Assembly (NCBI RefSeq): GCF_039831995.1
Contig: NZ_JBDOIO010000003.1
Span: 2,666,001 to 2,730,000 of the forward strand
Direction: 5' to 3'
DNA: 64,000 nucleotides
DNA from: Paenibacillus pabuli
Lineage (GTDB): Bacteria > Bacillota > Bacilli > Paenibacillales > Paenibacillaceae
The position numbers and the translations under genes were made by a program. This document shows positions 45,020-53,995 of this stretch, in pieces. How positions within the stretch are numbered: the first letter of the stretch is position 1; every line of letters begins with the position of its first letter. The notes below the pieces were generated by a model that searched no databases, was not told where the DNA came from, and worked only from the letters and a program-made list of their open reading frames with translations.

Positions 45020-45096
45020 TAATTTTATTTCACGCCTACTCGTTTCATGCATGCTGCTAATATGTTTCGAACCTTATTGACAAAGGATTCACCCTG

Positions 45097-45113
45097 TGTG
45101 AGTATATTTAACA
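45097..45113 (+). promoter_or_regulatory. GlnR/TnrA box upstream of ureA
   Basis: TGTGAGTATATTTAACA fits TGTNA-N7-TNACA exactly. TTGACA lies at 45077-45082. Downstream -10-like elements TATACT (45136-45141) and TATTAT (45141-45146) would put the box centre at about -43 to -48, the place expected for TnrA/GlnR activation. Confidence 0.72.
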
Positions 45114-45165
45114 TATAACACGATTCATGAAGATATATACTATTATGGGAAAGGTCGGATAGCCC

Positions 45166-45468
45166 TTGCACTGGACGGAGCAGGAAAAAGAAAAACTGCT
45201 GATTACTGTAGCCGCCAATCTCGCTCGCGAACGTAGAGGACGTGGACTGAAGCTAAATGTTCCTGAAGCCATCGCTTTGTTAACCTCCGAGCTCATGGAA
45301 CGAGCACGAGATGGAATGAGCGTGGCGGATTTGATGAGATATGGCGGCACGATCCTTACACGGGATGATTGTATGGAGGGTGTCCCCGATATGATCCCCG
45401 AAGTACAGGTGGAAGCTACGTTCCCAGACGGAACAAAATTGGTTACTGTGCATGAGCCCATACGTTGA
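45166..45468 (+). CDS. ureA: Urease gamma subunit UreA
   Basis: 100 residues from TTG 45166; the start [20 protein letters not shown] matches the family start exactly, so the TTG is well supported. Family signs: [20 protein letters not shown] and [20 protein letters not shown]. It forms the trimeric (ABC)3 urease with UreB and UreC. It is first in ureABC-F-G-D. Confidence 0.97.
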   Translation: MHWTEQEKEKLLITVAANLARERRGRGLKLNVPEAIALLTSELMERARDGMSVADLMRYGGTILTRDDCMEGVPDMIPEVQVEATFPDGTKLVTVHEPIR

Positions 45469-45486
45469 GAAAGGCAGGAGAATGCC

Positions 45487-45876
45487 ATGATCCCAGGCGA
45501 ATATCGATTGAAACCGGATGAGATCGCCTGTCATCCCGATCGCCAAACGATACGACTAATCGTGTTGAACCGCGGTGATCGTCCCGTGCAGGTCGGTTCT
45601 CATGTTCACTTCTATGAAGTGAATGCCGCACTCGACTTTGATCGCACTGCAGCGTTCGGACATCGTCTGCACATCCCTGCAGGCACCGCCGTTCGTTTCG
45701 AACCCGGCGAAGAGAAGCCGGTTGAACTCACTACTTTTGGCGGCAAACGCCAGATTTACGGATTTAACGGATTAACAGAAGGATCGGCGGACCAGCCGCC
45801 AGACCCACAGAAGCTTGAAGCATTCCTAAAGGCGTTCGCTCCAGCTCCATCACAGGATGGAGGAGGTCCAGCATGA
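45487..45876 (+). CDS. ureB: Urease beta subunit UreB
   Basis: 129 residues. Markers: [59 protein letters not shown] and [20 protein letters not shown]-terminal Pro/Gln-rich stretch follows. GGAGAA precedes ATG 45487, and the end overlaps ureC by four bases. Confidence 0.97.
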   Translation: MIPGEYRLKPDEIACHPDRQTIRLIVLNRGDRPVQVGSHVHFYEVNAALDFDRTAAFGHRLHIPAGTAVRFEPGEEKPVELTTFGGKRQIYGFNGLTEGSADQPPDPQKLEAFLKAFAPAPSQDGGGPA

Positions 45877-47591
45877 AACGCATGTCTCGCGAGCAATACG
45901 CTTCCATGTTTGGTCCAACTACCGGGGATGCCGTAAGACTGGCAGATACGGAGCTCTGGGCAGAAATTGAGCATGATTACGCTGTATACGGGGATGAGAG
46001 CAAATTCGGAGGCGGGAAAGTCATCCGGGACGGCATGGGCCAGTCCGCAACCGCCCTTCGCAGCCACGGCACGCCGGATACCGTCATTACAAACGCCATC
46101 ATTATCGATCATTGGGGTATTGTAAAAGCAGATATCGGCATCCGTGACGGAATCATCTGTGCCATTGGCAAATCCGGTAATCCGGATACGATGGACGGGG
46201 TCGACCCCCTCCTTGTGATTGGCGCTTCCACGGAGATTATCGCCGGCGAAGGCATGATCGTCACGGCAGGCGGGATCGATACCCACATTCATTTCATTTG
46301 TCCACAGCAGATTCAAACAGCTTTGTCTTCCGGAGTAACCACCATGATCGGTGGAGGTACAGGACCAGCAACAGGTACAAAAGCAACCACCTGCACACCA
46401 GGAGCCTGGCACATTCACCGCATGCTGGAGTCCGCCGAAGCCTTTCCTATGAATATTGGTTATCTTGGCAAAGGCAATAGTTCAACCACTGCCCCACTCA
46501 TTGAGCAGATCGAAGCCGGTGTCATCGGCTTGAAATTGCATGAGGATTGGGGAACCACCCCAAGCGCCATCGATGCCTGCCTGACAGCTGCCGGAGAACA
46601 CGATATCCAGGTAGCTATTCATACCGATACCCTGAATGAGACGGGATTTCTCGAGAATACGCTTGCGGCCATTAATGGCCGCACGATCCACACGTATCAT
46701 ACGGAAGGCGCGGGCGGAGGACATGCACCGGACATTATCCGCGCTGCCGGTGAATCGTATGTGATTCCTTCTTCAACCAACCCGACGCGTCCTTATACGC
46801 GCAATACAGTTGAAGAACATCTCGATATGTTGATGGTGTGCCATCATTTGGATCCGGCCATTCCGGAGGATGTTGCTTTTGCCGATTCCCGGATTCGTCC
46901 CGAAACCATTGCAGCAGAAGACATCTTGCATGATCTCGGTGTGTTCAGCATTATCAGTTCCGATTCTCAGGCGATGGGCCGGGTAGGCGAAGTCATCATT
47001 CGTACCTGGCAGACCGCGGACAAAATGAAGAAACAGCGCGGCAAGCTGGAATTGAAATCAGGCTCCCCTTCTGACAACGACCGAATCAAGAGATATGTCG
47101 CCAAATATACGATCAATCCTGCCATCGCTCACGGCATCAGCCATATCGTCGGTTCTGTGGAGGTGGGCAAGTTAGCCGATCTGATCGTCTGGAACCCATC
47201 CTATTTCGGAGTCAAACCCGAAATGGTGATTAAAGGCGGGATGATTACCTTCGCTCAGATGGGAGATCCAAATGCCTCCATCCCGACGCCTCAGCCCGTG
47301 TTTGGCAGACCGATGTTCGGGTCATATGGCGGTGCTATCGCCAAAGGGTCCATCACTTTTGTCTCTCAGGCTGCTGCTGATACAGGCATTAAGGAAACGC
47401 TTGGATTAAACAAGCGCGTGGAAGCTGTCAAAGGCTGCCGCTCGGTGAGCAAAAAGGATATGATTCACAACGATGTGACACCTCACATTGAAGTGGATCC
47501 TGAGACGTACGAGGTGCGAGCCGATGGGATCCTGCTTACCTGCGAGCCTGCGGATGAGCTGCCGATGGCACAGCGCTATTTCATGTTTTGA
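45873..47591 (+). CDS. ureC: Urease alpha (catalytic) subunit UreC
   Basis: 572 residues, full length. It hydrolyses urea to ammonia and carbamate at a dinickel centre. All ligands are present: His138 and His140 (GGIDTHIHF), the carbamylated Lys221 (GLKLHEDWG), His250 (AIHTDTLNE), His276 (HTYHTEG), the catalytic His324 (MVCHHLD) and Asp364 (SSDSQAMG). The start overlaps ureB (ATGA) with GGAGGAGG upstream. Confidence 0.98.
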   Translation: MKRMSREQYASMFGPTTGDAVRLADTELWAEIEHDYAVYGDESKFGGGKVIRDGMGQSATALRSHGTPDTVITNAIIIDHWGIVKADIGIRDGIICAIGKSGNPDTMDGVDPLLVIGASTEIIAGEGMIVTAGGIDTHIHFICPQQIQTALSSGVTTMIGGGTGPATGTKATTCTPGAWHIHRMLESAEAFPMNIGYLGKGNSSTTAPLIEQIEAGVIGLKLHEDWGTTPSAIDACLTAAGEHDIQVAIHTDTLNETGFLENTLAAINGRTIHTYHTEGAGGGHAPDIIRAAGESYVIPSSTNPTRPYTRNTVEEHLDMLMVCHHLDPAIPEDVAFADSRIRPETIAAEDILHDLGVFSIISSDSQAMGRVGEVIIRTWQTADKMKKQRGKLELKSGSPSDNDRIKRYVAKYTINPAIAHGISHIVGSVEVGKLADLIVWNPSYFGVKPEMVIKGGMITFAQMGDPNASIPTPQPVFGRPMFGSYGGAIAKGSITFVSQAAADTGIKETLGLNKRVEAVKGCRSVSKKDMIHNDVTPHIEVDPETYEVRADGILLTCEPADELPMAQRYFMF

Positions 47592-47609
47592 GAAGGGAGG
47601 ACTCTCTGC

Positions 47610-48305
47610 ATGATGCAAAGTGGTACGAAGCTGCTTCGATATGTTCAACTGCTCGACTCGGCCTTGCCCATCGGCGGGTTCTCCCACTCTTTCGGTCTGG
47701 AAGCATACACTCATGAGGGCACCATTCAAACAACCACCGAGCTTGAACAATTCATCCGCAACCAGCTGCACTCCAGCCTTGTTCGGCTCGATGGACTTGC
47801 TATCAAAGGCGTCTACCAAGCATTGGAGAAACAGAACGCCGCTTTACTCGCCCTCTATGATAAGCGGGTACACGCCCAGCGAACCCCCCGGGAGATCAGG
47901 GAAAGCGGACATAAGATGGGTAAACGTCTACTGAAACTTGCTCGCTCGCTCTATCCATGGATGGACTTCTCGCTTATGGACGAGGCCGTGCAGGAACACG
48001 GCGCCTTTTGCGGGATCACTACCATTCACGGTTACATCAATTATCAGTTGGAGGTCGGACTGGACGAAGCGGTTACCGGTCATTTGTATACCTCAGTGAA
48101 TGCTTATGTAAACAGCGCACTGCGCCTCCTGCCGATTGGGCAAACCGAGGCACAGATGCTCATTCAGAAACTGCTCGATGACATCGACTCCGAATGGATT
48201 CGGATACGGGATGACGACCCGGAAGACATGCACAGCTTCGGTATTGCCCAGGAAATCTACGCTATGCGGCATGAAAGCTTATCTGCTCGACTGTTTATGT
48301 CCTGA
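47610..48305 (+). CDS. ureF: Urease accessory protein UreF
   Basis: 231 residues, all-helical. UreF binds UreD-apourease and recruits the UreG GTPase. It has the family core LLDSALPIGGFSHSFGLEAY, VHAQRTPREIRE, HKMGKRLLKLARSLYPW and the C-terminal SLSARLFMS needed for UreD contact. GGGAGG lies nine bases before ATG 47610. A divergent paralogue is encoded at 38140. Confidence 0.95.
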   Translation: MMQSGTKLLRYVQLLDSALPIGGFSHSFGLEAYTHEGTIQTTTELEQFIRNQLHSSLVRLDGLAIKGVYQALEKQNAALLALYDKRVHAQRTPREIRESGHKMGKRLLKLARSLYPWMDFSLMDEAVQEHGAFCGITTIHGYINYQLEVGLDEAVTGHLYTSVNAYVNSALRLLPIGQTEAQMLIQKLLDDIDSEWIRIRDDDPEDMHSFGIAQEIYAMRHESLSARLFMS

Positions 48306-48367
48306 TAACCCTATTTATAAACTACGCCTTTCTTAAAAAAAGCAGATAATCCAAGGAGGAATTTGTT

Positions 48368-49090
48368 ATGTGTGGAGGAGCTAATCATACGCATCATCCG
48401 GAGTGGGAACGCAAGGCATTCGATCGCAACAGACCGATGCGAATTGGTATTGGAGGCCCGGTAGGCTCTGGCAAAACTGCCCTTGTGGAGAAGCTGTCGA
48501 AGGCACTGCGTACTCGCTATAGCCTGGCAGTCATTACGAACGACATTTATACCAAGGAAGATGCCGAAATCCTGCTGCGCCAGAACGCCCTTGCGCCTGA
48601 ACGCATTATTGGCGTGGAGACAGGCGGATGTCCGCACACAGCTATTCGTGAAGATGCTTCCATGAATTTTGAAGCCGTAGACGAATTGATCGAGCGTTTT
48701 CCTGATCTGCAATTAATCTTCATTGAGAGCGGCGGCGATAACCTCTCTGCTGCATTCAGTCCAGAACTCGCAGATGTTTTCATCTATATCATTGACGTTG
48801 CTCAAGGGGAAAAGCTGCCTCGCAAAGGCGGTCCGGGTATTACACGCTCAGACCTGCTGCTGATCAACAAAACGGACCTCGCACCATATGTTGGCGCAAG
48901 TTTACAGGTCATGAAGGATGATACCGAGCGGGTACGCGAAGGACGCCCATATGTGATGTCGAATCTCATGAGCGGTGAGGGAGTATCCGAGATCGTTCAC
49001 TGGCTTGAGCACCAATACATGGATGACGATGCTGCCGCTGCGCATCTGCATTCACACAGCCATGACCACGGTTCAGCCCACAGCCATTAA
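48368..49090 (+). CDS. ureG: Urease accessory GTPase UreG with His-rich tail
   Basis: 240 residues. GTP-dependent nickel insertion into urease. P-loop [15 protein letters not shown] (residues 29-43), the nickel-binding [13 protein letters not shown] (Cys88-Pro-His90), [19 protein letters not shown] and the base motif [14 protein letters not shown]. The C-terminus is [15 protein letters not shown] with seven histidines, and the N-terminus has HTHH. Such clusters bind nickel and may replace the missing UreE. AGGAGG precedes ATG 48368. Confidence 0.96.
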   Translation: MCGGANHTHHPEWERKAFDRNRPMRIGIGGPVGSGKTALVEKLSKALRTRYSLAVITNDIYTKEDAEILLRQNALAPERIIGVETGGCPHTAIREDASMNFEAVDELIERFPDLQLIFIESGGDNLSAAFSPELADVFIYIIDVAQGEKLPRKGGPGITRSDLLLINKTDLAPYVGASLQVMKDDTERVREGRPYVMSNLMSGEGVSEIVHWLEHQYMDDDAAAAHLHSHSHDHGSAHSH

Positions 49091-49151
49091 TTCATTTCCC
49101 GTGTCGGAAGGAACCAAAACGAAGTCGGGCATTCATGCTGAAGGAGCCGTG

Positions 49152-49967
49152 ATGCGACGCAGCGAGCTTCGAGCCACATTCGCTCTTCAAGGGGGACGCA
49201 CGGTGATGACGGATCGTTATTATAGTGCCCCTCTCCGGTTTAGTCGGTCCTTTCGCACTCCGGGCGGCGGGAGTGGTTTATGTATCTACACATCCGACGT
49301 CTCTCCCGGTGTTCTTAACGGAGATCATTATCATTCCGAGTGGTATTTGGACGAAGGCACCCATGTGATGTTGAGCAGTACATCAGCGACACGCCTTCAT
49401 CCTACGCCTTCGCTCCCCTCATCGGTTAATCATCACTTCCAGATCAGAAAAGGCGCTGTGCTTGAATACTTCCCGGAATGCGTTATTCCATTCAAAGGCA
49501 GTTCTTCTTCACTTACTGCCACCTTCCATCTGGAAGAACAGGCTGTTCTCGCTTATGCAGATGTATGGTCAGCCGGACGAATTCACCGAGGTGAGGCTTT
49601 TCAGTTTAGCCAGTATCGGAATTTGACCGAAATATGGCAAGGCGATCAGCTGGCTGTATGGGACCGATTCGGAATGGAACCCGGACGCGATGATCCCCAA
49701 AAATCAGCTGCATTGCTGAATTTCACCCATACGGCCGCCCTTTGGATGATCGCCCCCGGGCTGGGTACAGCCGAACTGGAAAGCATCAGGTCAGCACTGC
49801 CTCCGGACGGACGAATGCTTGCTGGCGCAAGCCTGCTCGCAAGTGGAGGAATCGGGGTTCGTCTGCTCGGCATGGCTGCCTGGGAACTTCAGGAACAGTG
49901 CCTGCAGATTTGGAACACCATTCGACCGAAGCTACTAGGCAACGAGAATCTTACGTTCCGCAAATGA
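49152..49967 (+). CDS. ureD: Urease accessory protein UreD (UreH)
   Basis: 271 residues from ATG 49152, with AAGGAG five bases upstream; earlier in-frame ATGs lie within or beside the ureG end and have no site. It is the scaffold that binds apourease and UreF. Family signs: LRATFALQGGRTVMTDRYYS, PLRFSRSF, LCIYTSDVSPGVLNGDHYHS, FFPECVIPF-like EYFPECVIPFKGSS and DVWSAGRIHRGEAFQFSQY. It is last in the urease operon, before a terminator. Confidence 0.94.
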   Translation: MRRSELRATFALQGGRTVMTDRYYSAPLRFSRSFRTPGGGSGLCIYTSDVSPGVLNGDHYHSEWYLDEGTHVMLSSTSATRLHPTPSLPSSVNHHFQIRKGAVLEYFPECVIPFKGSSSSLTATFHLEEQAVLAYADVWSAGRIHRGEAFQFSQYRNLTEIWQGDQLAVWDRFGMEPGRDDPQKSAALLNFTHTAALWMIAPGLGTAELESIRSALPPDGRMLAGASLLASGGIGVRLLGMAAWELQEQCLQIWNTIRPKLLGNENLTFRK

Positions 49968-50028
49968 ACTGCACATATTCTCATGAATACAAACACGGAG
50001 ATGATTGCGTTCAATCTCACATGCGTAC

Positions 50029-50083
50029 AAAAAAACCTCTGAGCATTTCCGGTAACCATCCGGGTTTGTTCAGAGGTTTTGCA
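50029..50083 (+). terminator. Bidirectional terminator between ureD and the XRE gene
   Basis: AAAACCTCTGA (50032-50042) pairs with TCAGAGGTTTT (50070-50080), inner CCGG/CCGG. A-run before and T-run after serve both convergent genes. Confidence 0.85.
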
Positions 50084-50500
50084 TTAAACTGATTCATCCG
50101 TTTCGGGTGTATCATCTTCCTTGTATCGAAAGTCAGCAGCATTTCTACTTTCCTTGGACTTACGATAACGGGTAAATTCAATGTATTCGCTGATAAAAGA
50201 CTGCTCCTCAGTCGATAATTCACTCTCCTGGCAATCCAATTGCCGCAACACGCCAAAAAAATAATCCTCCCGTTTTTCCCGCACCATCGCTTCCTTGGAT
50301 GGACGTCCAATCATGAGCCAATCCAGACTCACATCAAAAAATGAAGCGATCTCAATCAGTTTATTCGTGCTTGGAATAGACTTCCCACGTTTCCAGTCAC
50401 CCAAATTCCCGGTGCTGATCTTCAGTTGTTGACAGAACGCTTTTTTCGTCATCCCTCGTTCGGCAATCAGGTGTTCAATTCGCTCATATATCGACTGCAT
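50084..50500 (-). CDS. XRE-family transcriptional regulator
   Basis: 138 residues from ATG 50500, with GGAAGGCGG upstream. The N-terminal HTH is clear: IYERIEHLIAERGMTKKAFC, QQLKISTGNLGDWKRGKSIP, then FFDVSLDWLMIGR. The rest is charged and helical (EEQSFISEYIEFTRYRKSK) and ends DDTPETDESV; no ligand domain is visible. The target is unknown. It lies between the urease operon and the right tRNA-Leu. Confidence 0.85.
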   Translation of the reverse strand: MQSIYERIEHLIAERGMTKKAFCQQLKISTGNLGDWKRGKSIPSTNKLIEIASFFDVSLDWLMIGRPSKEAMVREKREDYFFGVLRQLDCQESELSTEEQSFISEYIEFTRYRKSKESRNAADFRYKEDDTPETDESV

Positions 50501-50655
50501 ACAGAACCGCCTTCCAACCATAATATCTAATATTCATCCTTGCAATATAACCTAATCCTCGGGCAACACGATATAGATAATTATACCACAACAGTTATCA
50601 ATCCTCAGCCCTTCTTAATCCCTGGGGTACGTACATTCAGATATATAAACAACAC

Positions 50656-50693
50656 AAAAATAGACTCTCATGGATAACCATGAGAGTCTATTT
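50656..50693 (-). terminator. Terminator of the tRNA Glu-Lys-Leu cluster
   Basis: AATAGACTCTCATGG (50659-50673) pairs with CCATGAGAGTCTATT (50678-50692) over a four-base loop; T-run on the minus strand. Confidence 0.92.
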
Positions 50694-50712
50694 CCTGATG
50701 TTGTGCATGTAA

Positions 50713-50795
50713 TGCGGTCGAGAGGACTCGAACCTCCACGGGCGTACGCCCACTACCCCCTCAAGATAGCGTGTCTGCCATTCCACCACGACCGC
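50713..50795 (-). tRNA. tRNA-Leu (anticodon GAG), second copy
   Basis: 83 bases with the same acceptor, D, anticodon (TTGAGGG loop) and T arms as the copy at 37631-37713; only the variable arm differs (CGTACG against CGTATG). It is last in the Glu-Lys-Leu cluster. Confidence 0.97.
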
Positions 50796-50815
50796 ATATT
50801 CAAATGTAAAAATGG

Positions 50816-50888
50816 TGAGCCATGAAGGGCTCGAACCTTCGACACCCTGATTAAAAGTCAGGTGCTCTACCAACTGAGCTAATGGCTC
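50816..50888 (-). tRNA. tRNA-Lys (anticodon TTT)
   Basis: 73 bases on the minus strand: acceptor GAGCCAT/ATGGCTC, D arm AGCTCAGTTGGTAGAGC, anticodon arm CTGAC-TTTTAAT type loop with TTT, T arm GAAGGTTCGAGCCCTTC, discriminator A. Confidence 0.97.
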
Positions 50889-50977
50889 TTGCTGTAACTT
50901 CACCGATGTGCCATATCATCTCTTGTTTTAAGAACAATGACTTACGAGGTTTCCTTATTAAAAAGGTGGTGAAGATA

Positions 50978-51049
50978 TGACCCGTAGGGGATTCGAACCC
51001 CTGTTACCTCCGTGAAAGGGAGGTGTCTTAACCCCTTGACCAACGGGCC
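50978..51049 (-). tRNA. tRNA-Glu (anticodon TTC)
   Basis: 72 bases on the minus strand: GGCCCGTTGGTCAAGGGGTT start, anticodon loop CTTTCAC in CCTCC/GGAGG, T arm AGGGGTTCGAATCCCCT, acceptor end ACGGGTC with A. First gene of the cluster. Confidence 0.97.
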
Positions 51050-51084
51050 TTATTAACAAGTTGTCTTTCTTGGCGACAAGAATG

Positions 51085-51114
51085 AGTATATCATACCATA
51101 TTAAAATAGTGCAA
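51085..51114 (-). promoter_or_regulatory. Promoter of the tRNA Glu-Lys-Leu cluster
   Basis: On the minus strand TTGCAC (51109-51114) and TATACT (51085-51090), 18-base spacer, about 36 bases before the tRNA-Glu 5' end. Confidence 0.7.
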
Positions 51115-51259
51115 CACTTTTTTTTATTTTTCTTTAGAGCTTCTCTTAAAGGCTTTTTCAAGAAAATAGGCTCGGTTAACTGGCCTTTACCATCTGCAAT
51201 ATCGACTTTCATATCATTGTCATCAGAATCCTTGCATCATGTTAAAACAATATCAAAAT

Positions 51260-51316
51260 ACTTATAAAAACTTATGTTCACTTATAATATTGCAAATTAA
51301 ATTGCAAATACTTATA
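51260..51316 (+). repeat. Phased ACTTATA repeats upstream of the deoR-type gene
   Basis: ACTTATA/G occurs at 51260, 51270, 51280 and 51310, i.e. 10, 10 and 30 bases apart and so on one face of the helix. ATTGCAAAT occurs twice at 51289 and 51301. They surround the promoter at 51290-51318 and are good candidates for binding sites of the DeoR-type regulator itself. Confidence 0.6.
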
Positions 51317-51318
51317 AT
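51290..51318 (+). promoter_or_regulatory. Promoter of the deoR-type gene
   Basis: TTGCAA (51290-51295) and TATAAT (51313-51318), spacer 17 bases; about 45 bases before the start codon. The last ACTTATA repeat overlaps the -10 box. Confidence 0.6.
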
Positions 51319-51364
51319 TAGGTTATCAGTATTACGGTCACTCATTAGCAAGGAGGCGGCATGT

Positions 51365-52141
51365 TTGTTTCAAGAAGAACGAATGCAGCTGATTATCGAA
51401 CATCTTCGCAAACACAACCGGATCTCGGCAGACGAGATCGTTTCCCTTTTTGATGTCTCGCGAGACACAGCTCGCAGGGATCTGATTAAGCTGGAAGAAC
51501 AGGACGCCATTATCCGAACACGCGGCGGCGCCATCCTCCCCTCTCCTCCACGTGAATATATCTCATACAAGGATCGTCTGCTTCATGTTTCGGAAGAAAA
51601 AAGAGCAATAGGGAAACTTGCTGCGGCCATGGTCCGCCAGGGAGAAAATATCATTTTGGATTCTTCGACCACCGTTCAGGCCTGTGCTGAGCATCTGAAT
51701 GGAAAATCCTGCACGGTTATCACGAATTCCATTCATTCCGCAGATCTTCTCTCCAATCACTCGGCTGTCCATATTCGTTTGCTCGGCGGTAAAGTCGACA
51801 AGGAACAACGTTATGTCTACGGCGCCTCGGTGATTGAAACACTCTCCCATTATTATGTGGATAAAGCCTTTATCGGCATTGGCGGGATTACGATGGATGG
51901 GTTCAGTGCTTCCGAAGAAGAAGGCAAGATTAAGCAAAAAATGATGCAGGCTGCCAAAGAGGTCATCGTGCTCGCTGATCATTCCAAGTTTGATAAACGT
52001 TACGGATACCGTTTTGCCGACTGGTCACTGATTGATGTACTAATTACCGACCAATGGCCCTCGGACGAATGGCGTAACTTTTTAAATGAACAACAGGTTG
52101 AGATTCTCATTCCTGAACCAACAGAAGATAAGGAGTTGTAA
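51365..52141 (+). CDS. DeoR/GlpR-family transcriptional regulator
   Basis: 258 residues starting at TTG 51365 with AGGAGG eight bases upstream; the nearer ATG at 51361 is out of frame. The start MFQEERMQLIIEHLRKHNRI is typical. HTH: SADEIVSLFDVSRDTARRDL, IKLEEQDAIIRTRGGAIL. The C-terminal sugar-phosphate-sensing domain has ILDSSTTVQACAEHL, NSIHSADLLSNH, and KAFIGIGGITMDGFSASEEE. It likely represses a sugar operon together with the next gene, a HAD phosphatase four bases downstream. Confidence 0.92.
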   Translation: MFQEERMQLIIEHLRKHNRISADEIVSLFDVSRDTARRDLIKLEEQDAIIRTRGGAILPSPPREYISYKDRLLHVSEEKRAIGKLAAAMVRQGENIILDSSTTVQACAEHLNGKSCTVITNSIHSADLLSNHSAVHIRLLGGKVDKEQRYVYGASVIETLSHYYVDKAFIGIGGITMDGFSASEEEGKIKQKMMQAAKEVIVLADHSKFDKRYGYRFADWSLIDVLITDQWPSDEWRNFLNEQQVEILIPEPTEDKEL

Positions 52142-52145
52142 GGTT

Positions 52146-53042
52146 ATGAAATTATTTGCTACGGATTTGGATGGAACACTGCTTAACAGAGACAGCCAGA
52201 TTAGCCCGGAAAATGCAGCCGCCATTCACCGGGCCCAGCAAGAAGGACTGCAGGTTACGATTGCAACAGGACGCGTTTATTCTGACGTTGTGGGCATTTG
52301 CCAAGAAGGCGGGATTAACACACCTGTCATCGGGTCAAACGGAGCAACCATTCATGACGCCGACGGGAACCGTCTGTATCATCTTCCGCTTGATCGTGAG
52401 ACAGCAGCATCCGTTATGCAGTGGCTGGAAGAACATGAGTGTTATTACGAAGCTTCCACCCAGCAAGGAATATATGCCCCAATCAGCAGCCATGATACGA
52501 TGCTTGCCGAGATGGACCGGATCCTGGGTACAAGTCCTGGTGAGGACGTGGAGCGCCTGATTCGCGCCGTTAAAAAGCATTATGACAAGAAAGACTACCA
52601 TCGTGTTCATTCCCATCAAGAGATTCCTGCAGAAGCTTACATTTACAATATTATGGCTTTCTCACTTGACCCGGATCAATTGCAGAAAGGAAGAGCCTAC
52701 TTTGCCTCCAGATCGGATGTCGCAATGGTGGTATCCTCTGAACACAACTTCGAGATGCAGCATCCCGATGTGTCCAAGGGTAATGCTCTCACTAAACTGG
52801 CCGCTCATCTCAACATCTCTATGGAAGATACGGCAGCCATCGGCGACAATTTCAATGATGTTTCCATGCTGAAAATGGCAGGACTTGGCATCGCCATGGG
52901 CAATGGTGAACCGGAGATTCAGGCTCTTGCCAAGGCGATAACGCTGACCAATGTGGAACATGGTGTCGCCCATGCTATCCACTCTGTACTGGACGGCAAA
53001 CCGATCTCCCGGCCCGAAACCGTTGCTGAAGGCGGTCAATAA
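52146..53042 (+). CDS. Cof-type HAD-IIB family phosphatase
   Basis: 298 residues from ATG 52146 with AAGGAG upstream, four bases after the DeoR stop. Motif I MKLFATDLDGTLLNRD, motif II GSNGATIH, and GNALTKLAAHLNI with AIGDNFNDVSMLKMAGLGIA. Such proteins dephosphorylate sugar phosphates or flavin precursors. The pairing with a DeoR regulator suggests a sugar phosphate; this is inference. Confidence 0.93.
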   Translation: MKLFATDLDGTLLNRDSQISPENAAAIHRAQQEGLQVTIATGRVYSDVVGICQEGGINTPVIGSNGATIHDADGNRLYHLPLDRETAASVMQWLEEHECYYEASTQQGIYAPISSHDTMLAEMDRILGTSPGEDVERLIRAVKKHYDKKDYHRVHSHQEIPAEAYIYNIMAFSLDPDQLQKGRAYFASRSDVAMVVSSEHNFEMQHPDVSKGNALTKLAAHLNISMEDTAAIGDNFNDVSMLKMAGLGIAMGNGEPEIQALAKAITLTNVEHGVAHAIHSVLDGKPISRPETVAEGGQ

Positions 53043-53073
53043 ACACGGTCCTGTCAGGAAATCACACGATTCC

Positions 53074-53745
53074 TCACTTCAACTCAACGGATCTCACATG
53101 TGGCACATCCTGAAGCATAACAATTAACTGCTCTCCCCGGAAGGATCCGGGCATCTGAACGGTGAATTCAAGCACAGTCTCCTGAGCCGAGTCTGTGCTT
53201 GTTTGATGTTCCGTCCTGAATCCGATGACCGAAATCTTCTCCTGTCCCAGCAGCCCCAATATGGCTTTCAGGCTGTCTTCTTCCTGTCCCAGACGAATGG
53301 TTAACGTTTCTGTTCTCGCCGAAACAAGCCAGCGTGTCGGTCGATGCAGCAGCATCTGGGCGAGCACAATCAGCAGGGTTACGCCTGCTCCTGTCCAATA
53401 GAGTCCAGCACCCACTGCCAGTCCCATGCCTGCCGTTGCCCAGATGCCCGCGGCTGTCGTCAACCCCCTGACGGTATGACGCTGTGTGAAAATCATTCCC
53501 GCCCCAATGAAACCCACACCACTAACCACCTGCGCTGCAATTCGGGAAGGATCGAGCGACAGATTAGCCCAGCCTGCCTGATCCTGAAACCCATACTTCG
53601 ATACAATCATCATTAACGCTGCACCAACAGCTACCACAAAATGAGTGCGTATTCCCGCTTCTTTCATCCGGTTTTTGCGTTCATACCCGATGAGGACCCC
53701 GCAGATCCCCGCTATGAGAACTCGCATCAAATATTCCATTTCCAT
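53074..53745 (-). CDS. MgtC/SapB-family membrane protein
   Basis: 223 residues from ATG 53745, with AGAGAGG eight bases upstream. The N-terminal MgtC domain has four or five helices with LIAGICGVLIGYERKNRMKE, GIRTHFVVAVGAALMMIVSK, GFIGAGMIFTQRHTVRGLTT and AAGIWATAGMGLAVG. A C-terminal ACT-like domain follows (residues about 145-223). Relatives affect ATP synthase and survival in low Mg or in hosts; the role here is unknown. It converges with the HAD gene. Confidence 0.93.
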   Translation of the reverse strand: MEMEYLMRVLIAGICGVLIGYERKNRMKEAGIRTHFVVAVGAALMMIVSKYGFQDQAGWANLSLDPSRIAAQVVSGVGFIGAGMIFTQRHTVRGLTTAAGIWATAGMGLAVGAGLYWTGAGVTLLIVLAQMLLHRPTRWLVSARTETLTIRLGQEEDSLKAILGLLGQEKISVIGFRTEHQTSTDSAQETVLEFTVQMPGSFRGEQLIVMLQDVPHVRSVELK

Positions 53746-53995
53746 GCTCATCACCTCTCTTATGTCAGCATGTTGCAGATTGATCGTTGCTTACCGGATT
53801 TATGCAATATGCTTATGTATATGCTTACATGTATCCTTCTTTACTATTTACCCATTCCCTGTTCAATCAATAATCCACACAGCAACTTCCTTCTATTTCA
53901 ACGGACATATAAAAAAGAAGACCTGTACGGCCTCCACTTTAATTCCCCGTATTACAAGGATGGTCTGTTCCTATCCTTTCTGTTTGTATCGATCC

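Noticed and set aside
37631..50795. Active integrative element between the tRNA-Leu copies
   Set aside because: No integrase, excisionase, relaxase or transposase is encoded inside; only an island-like arrangement can be claimed.
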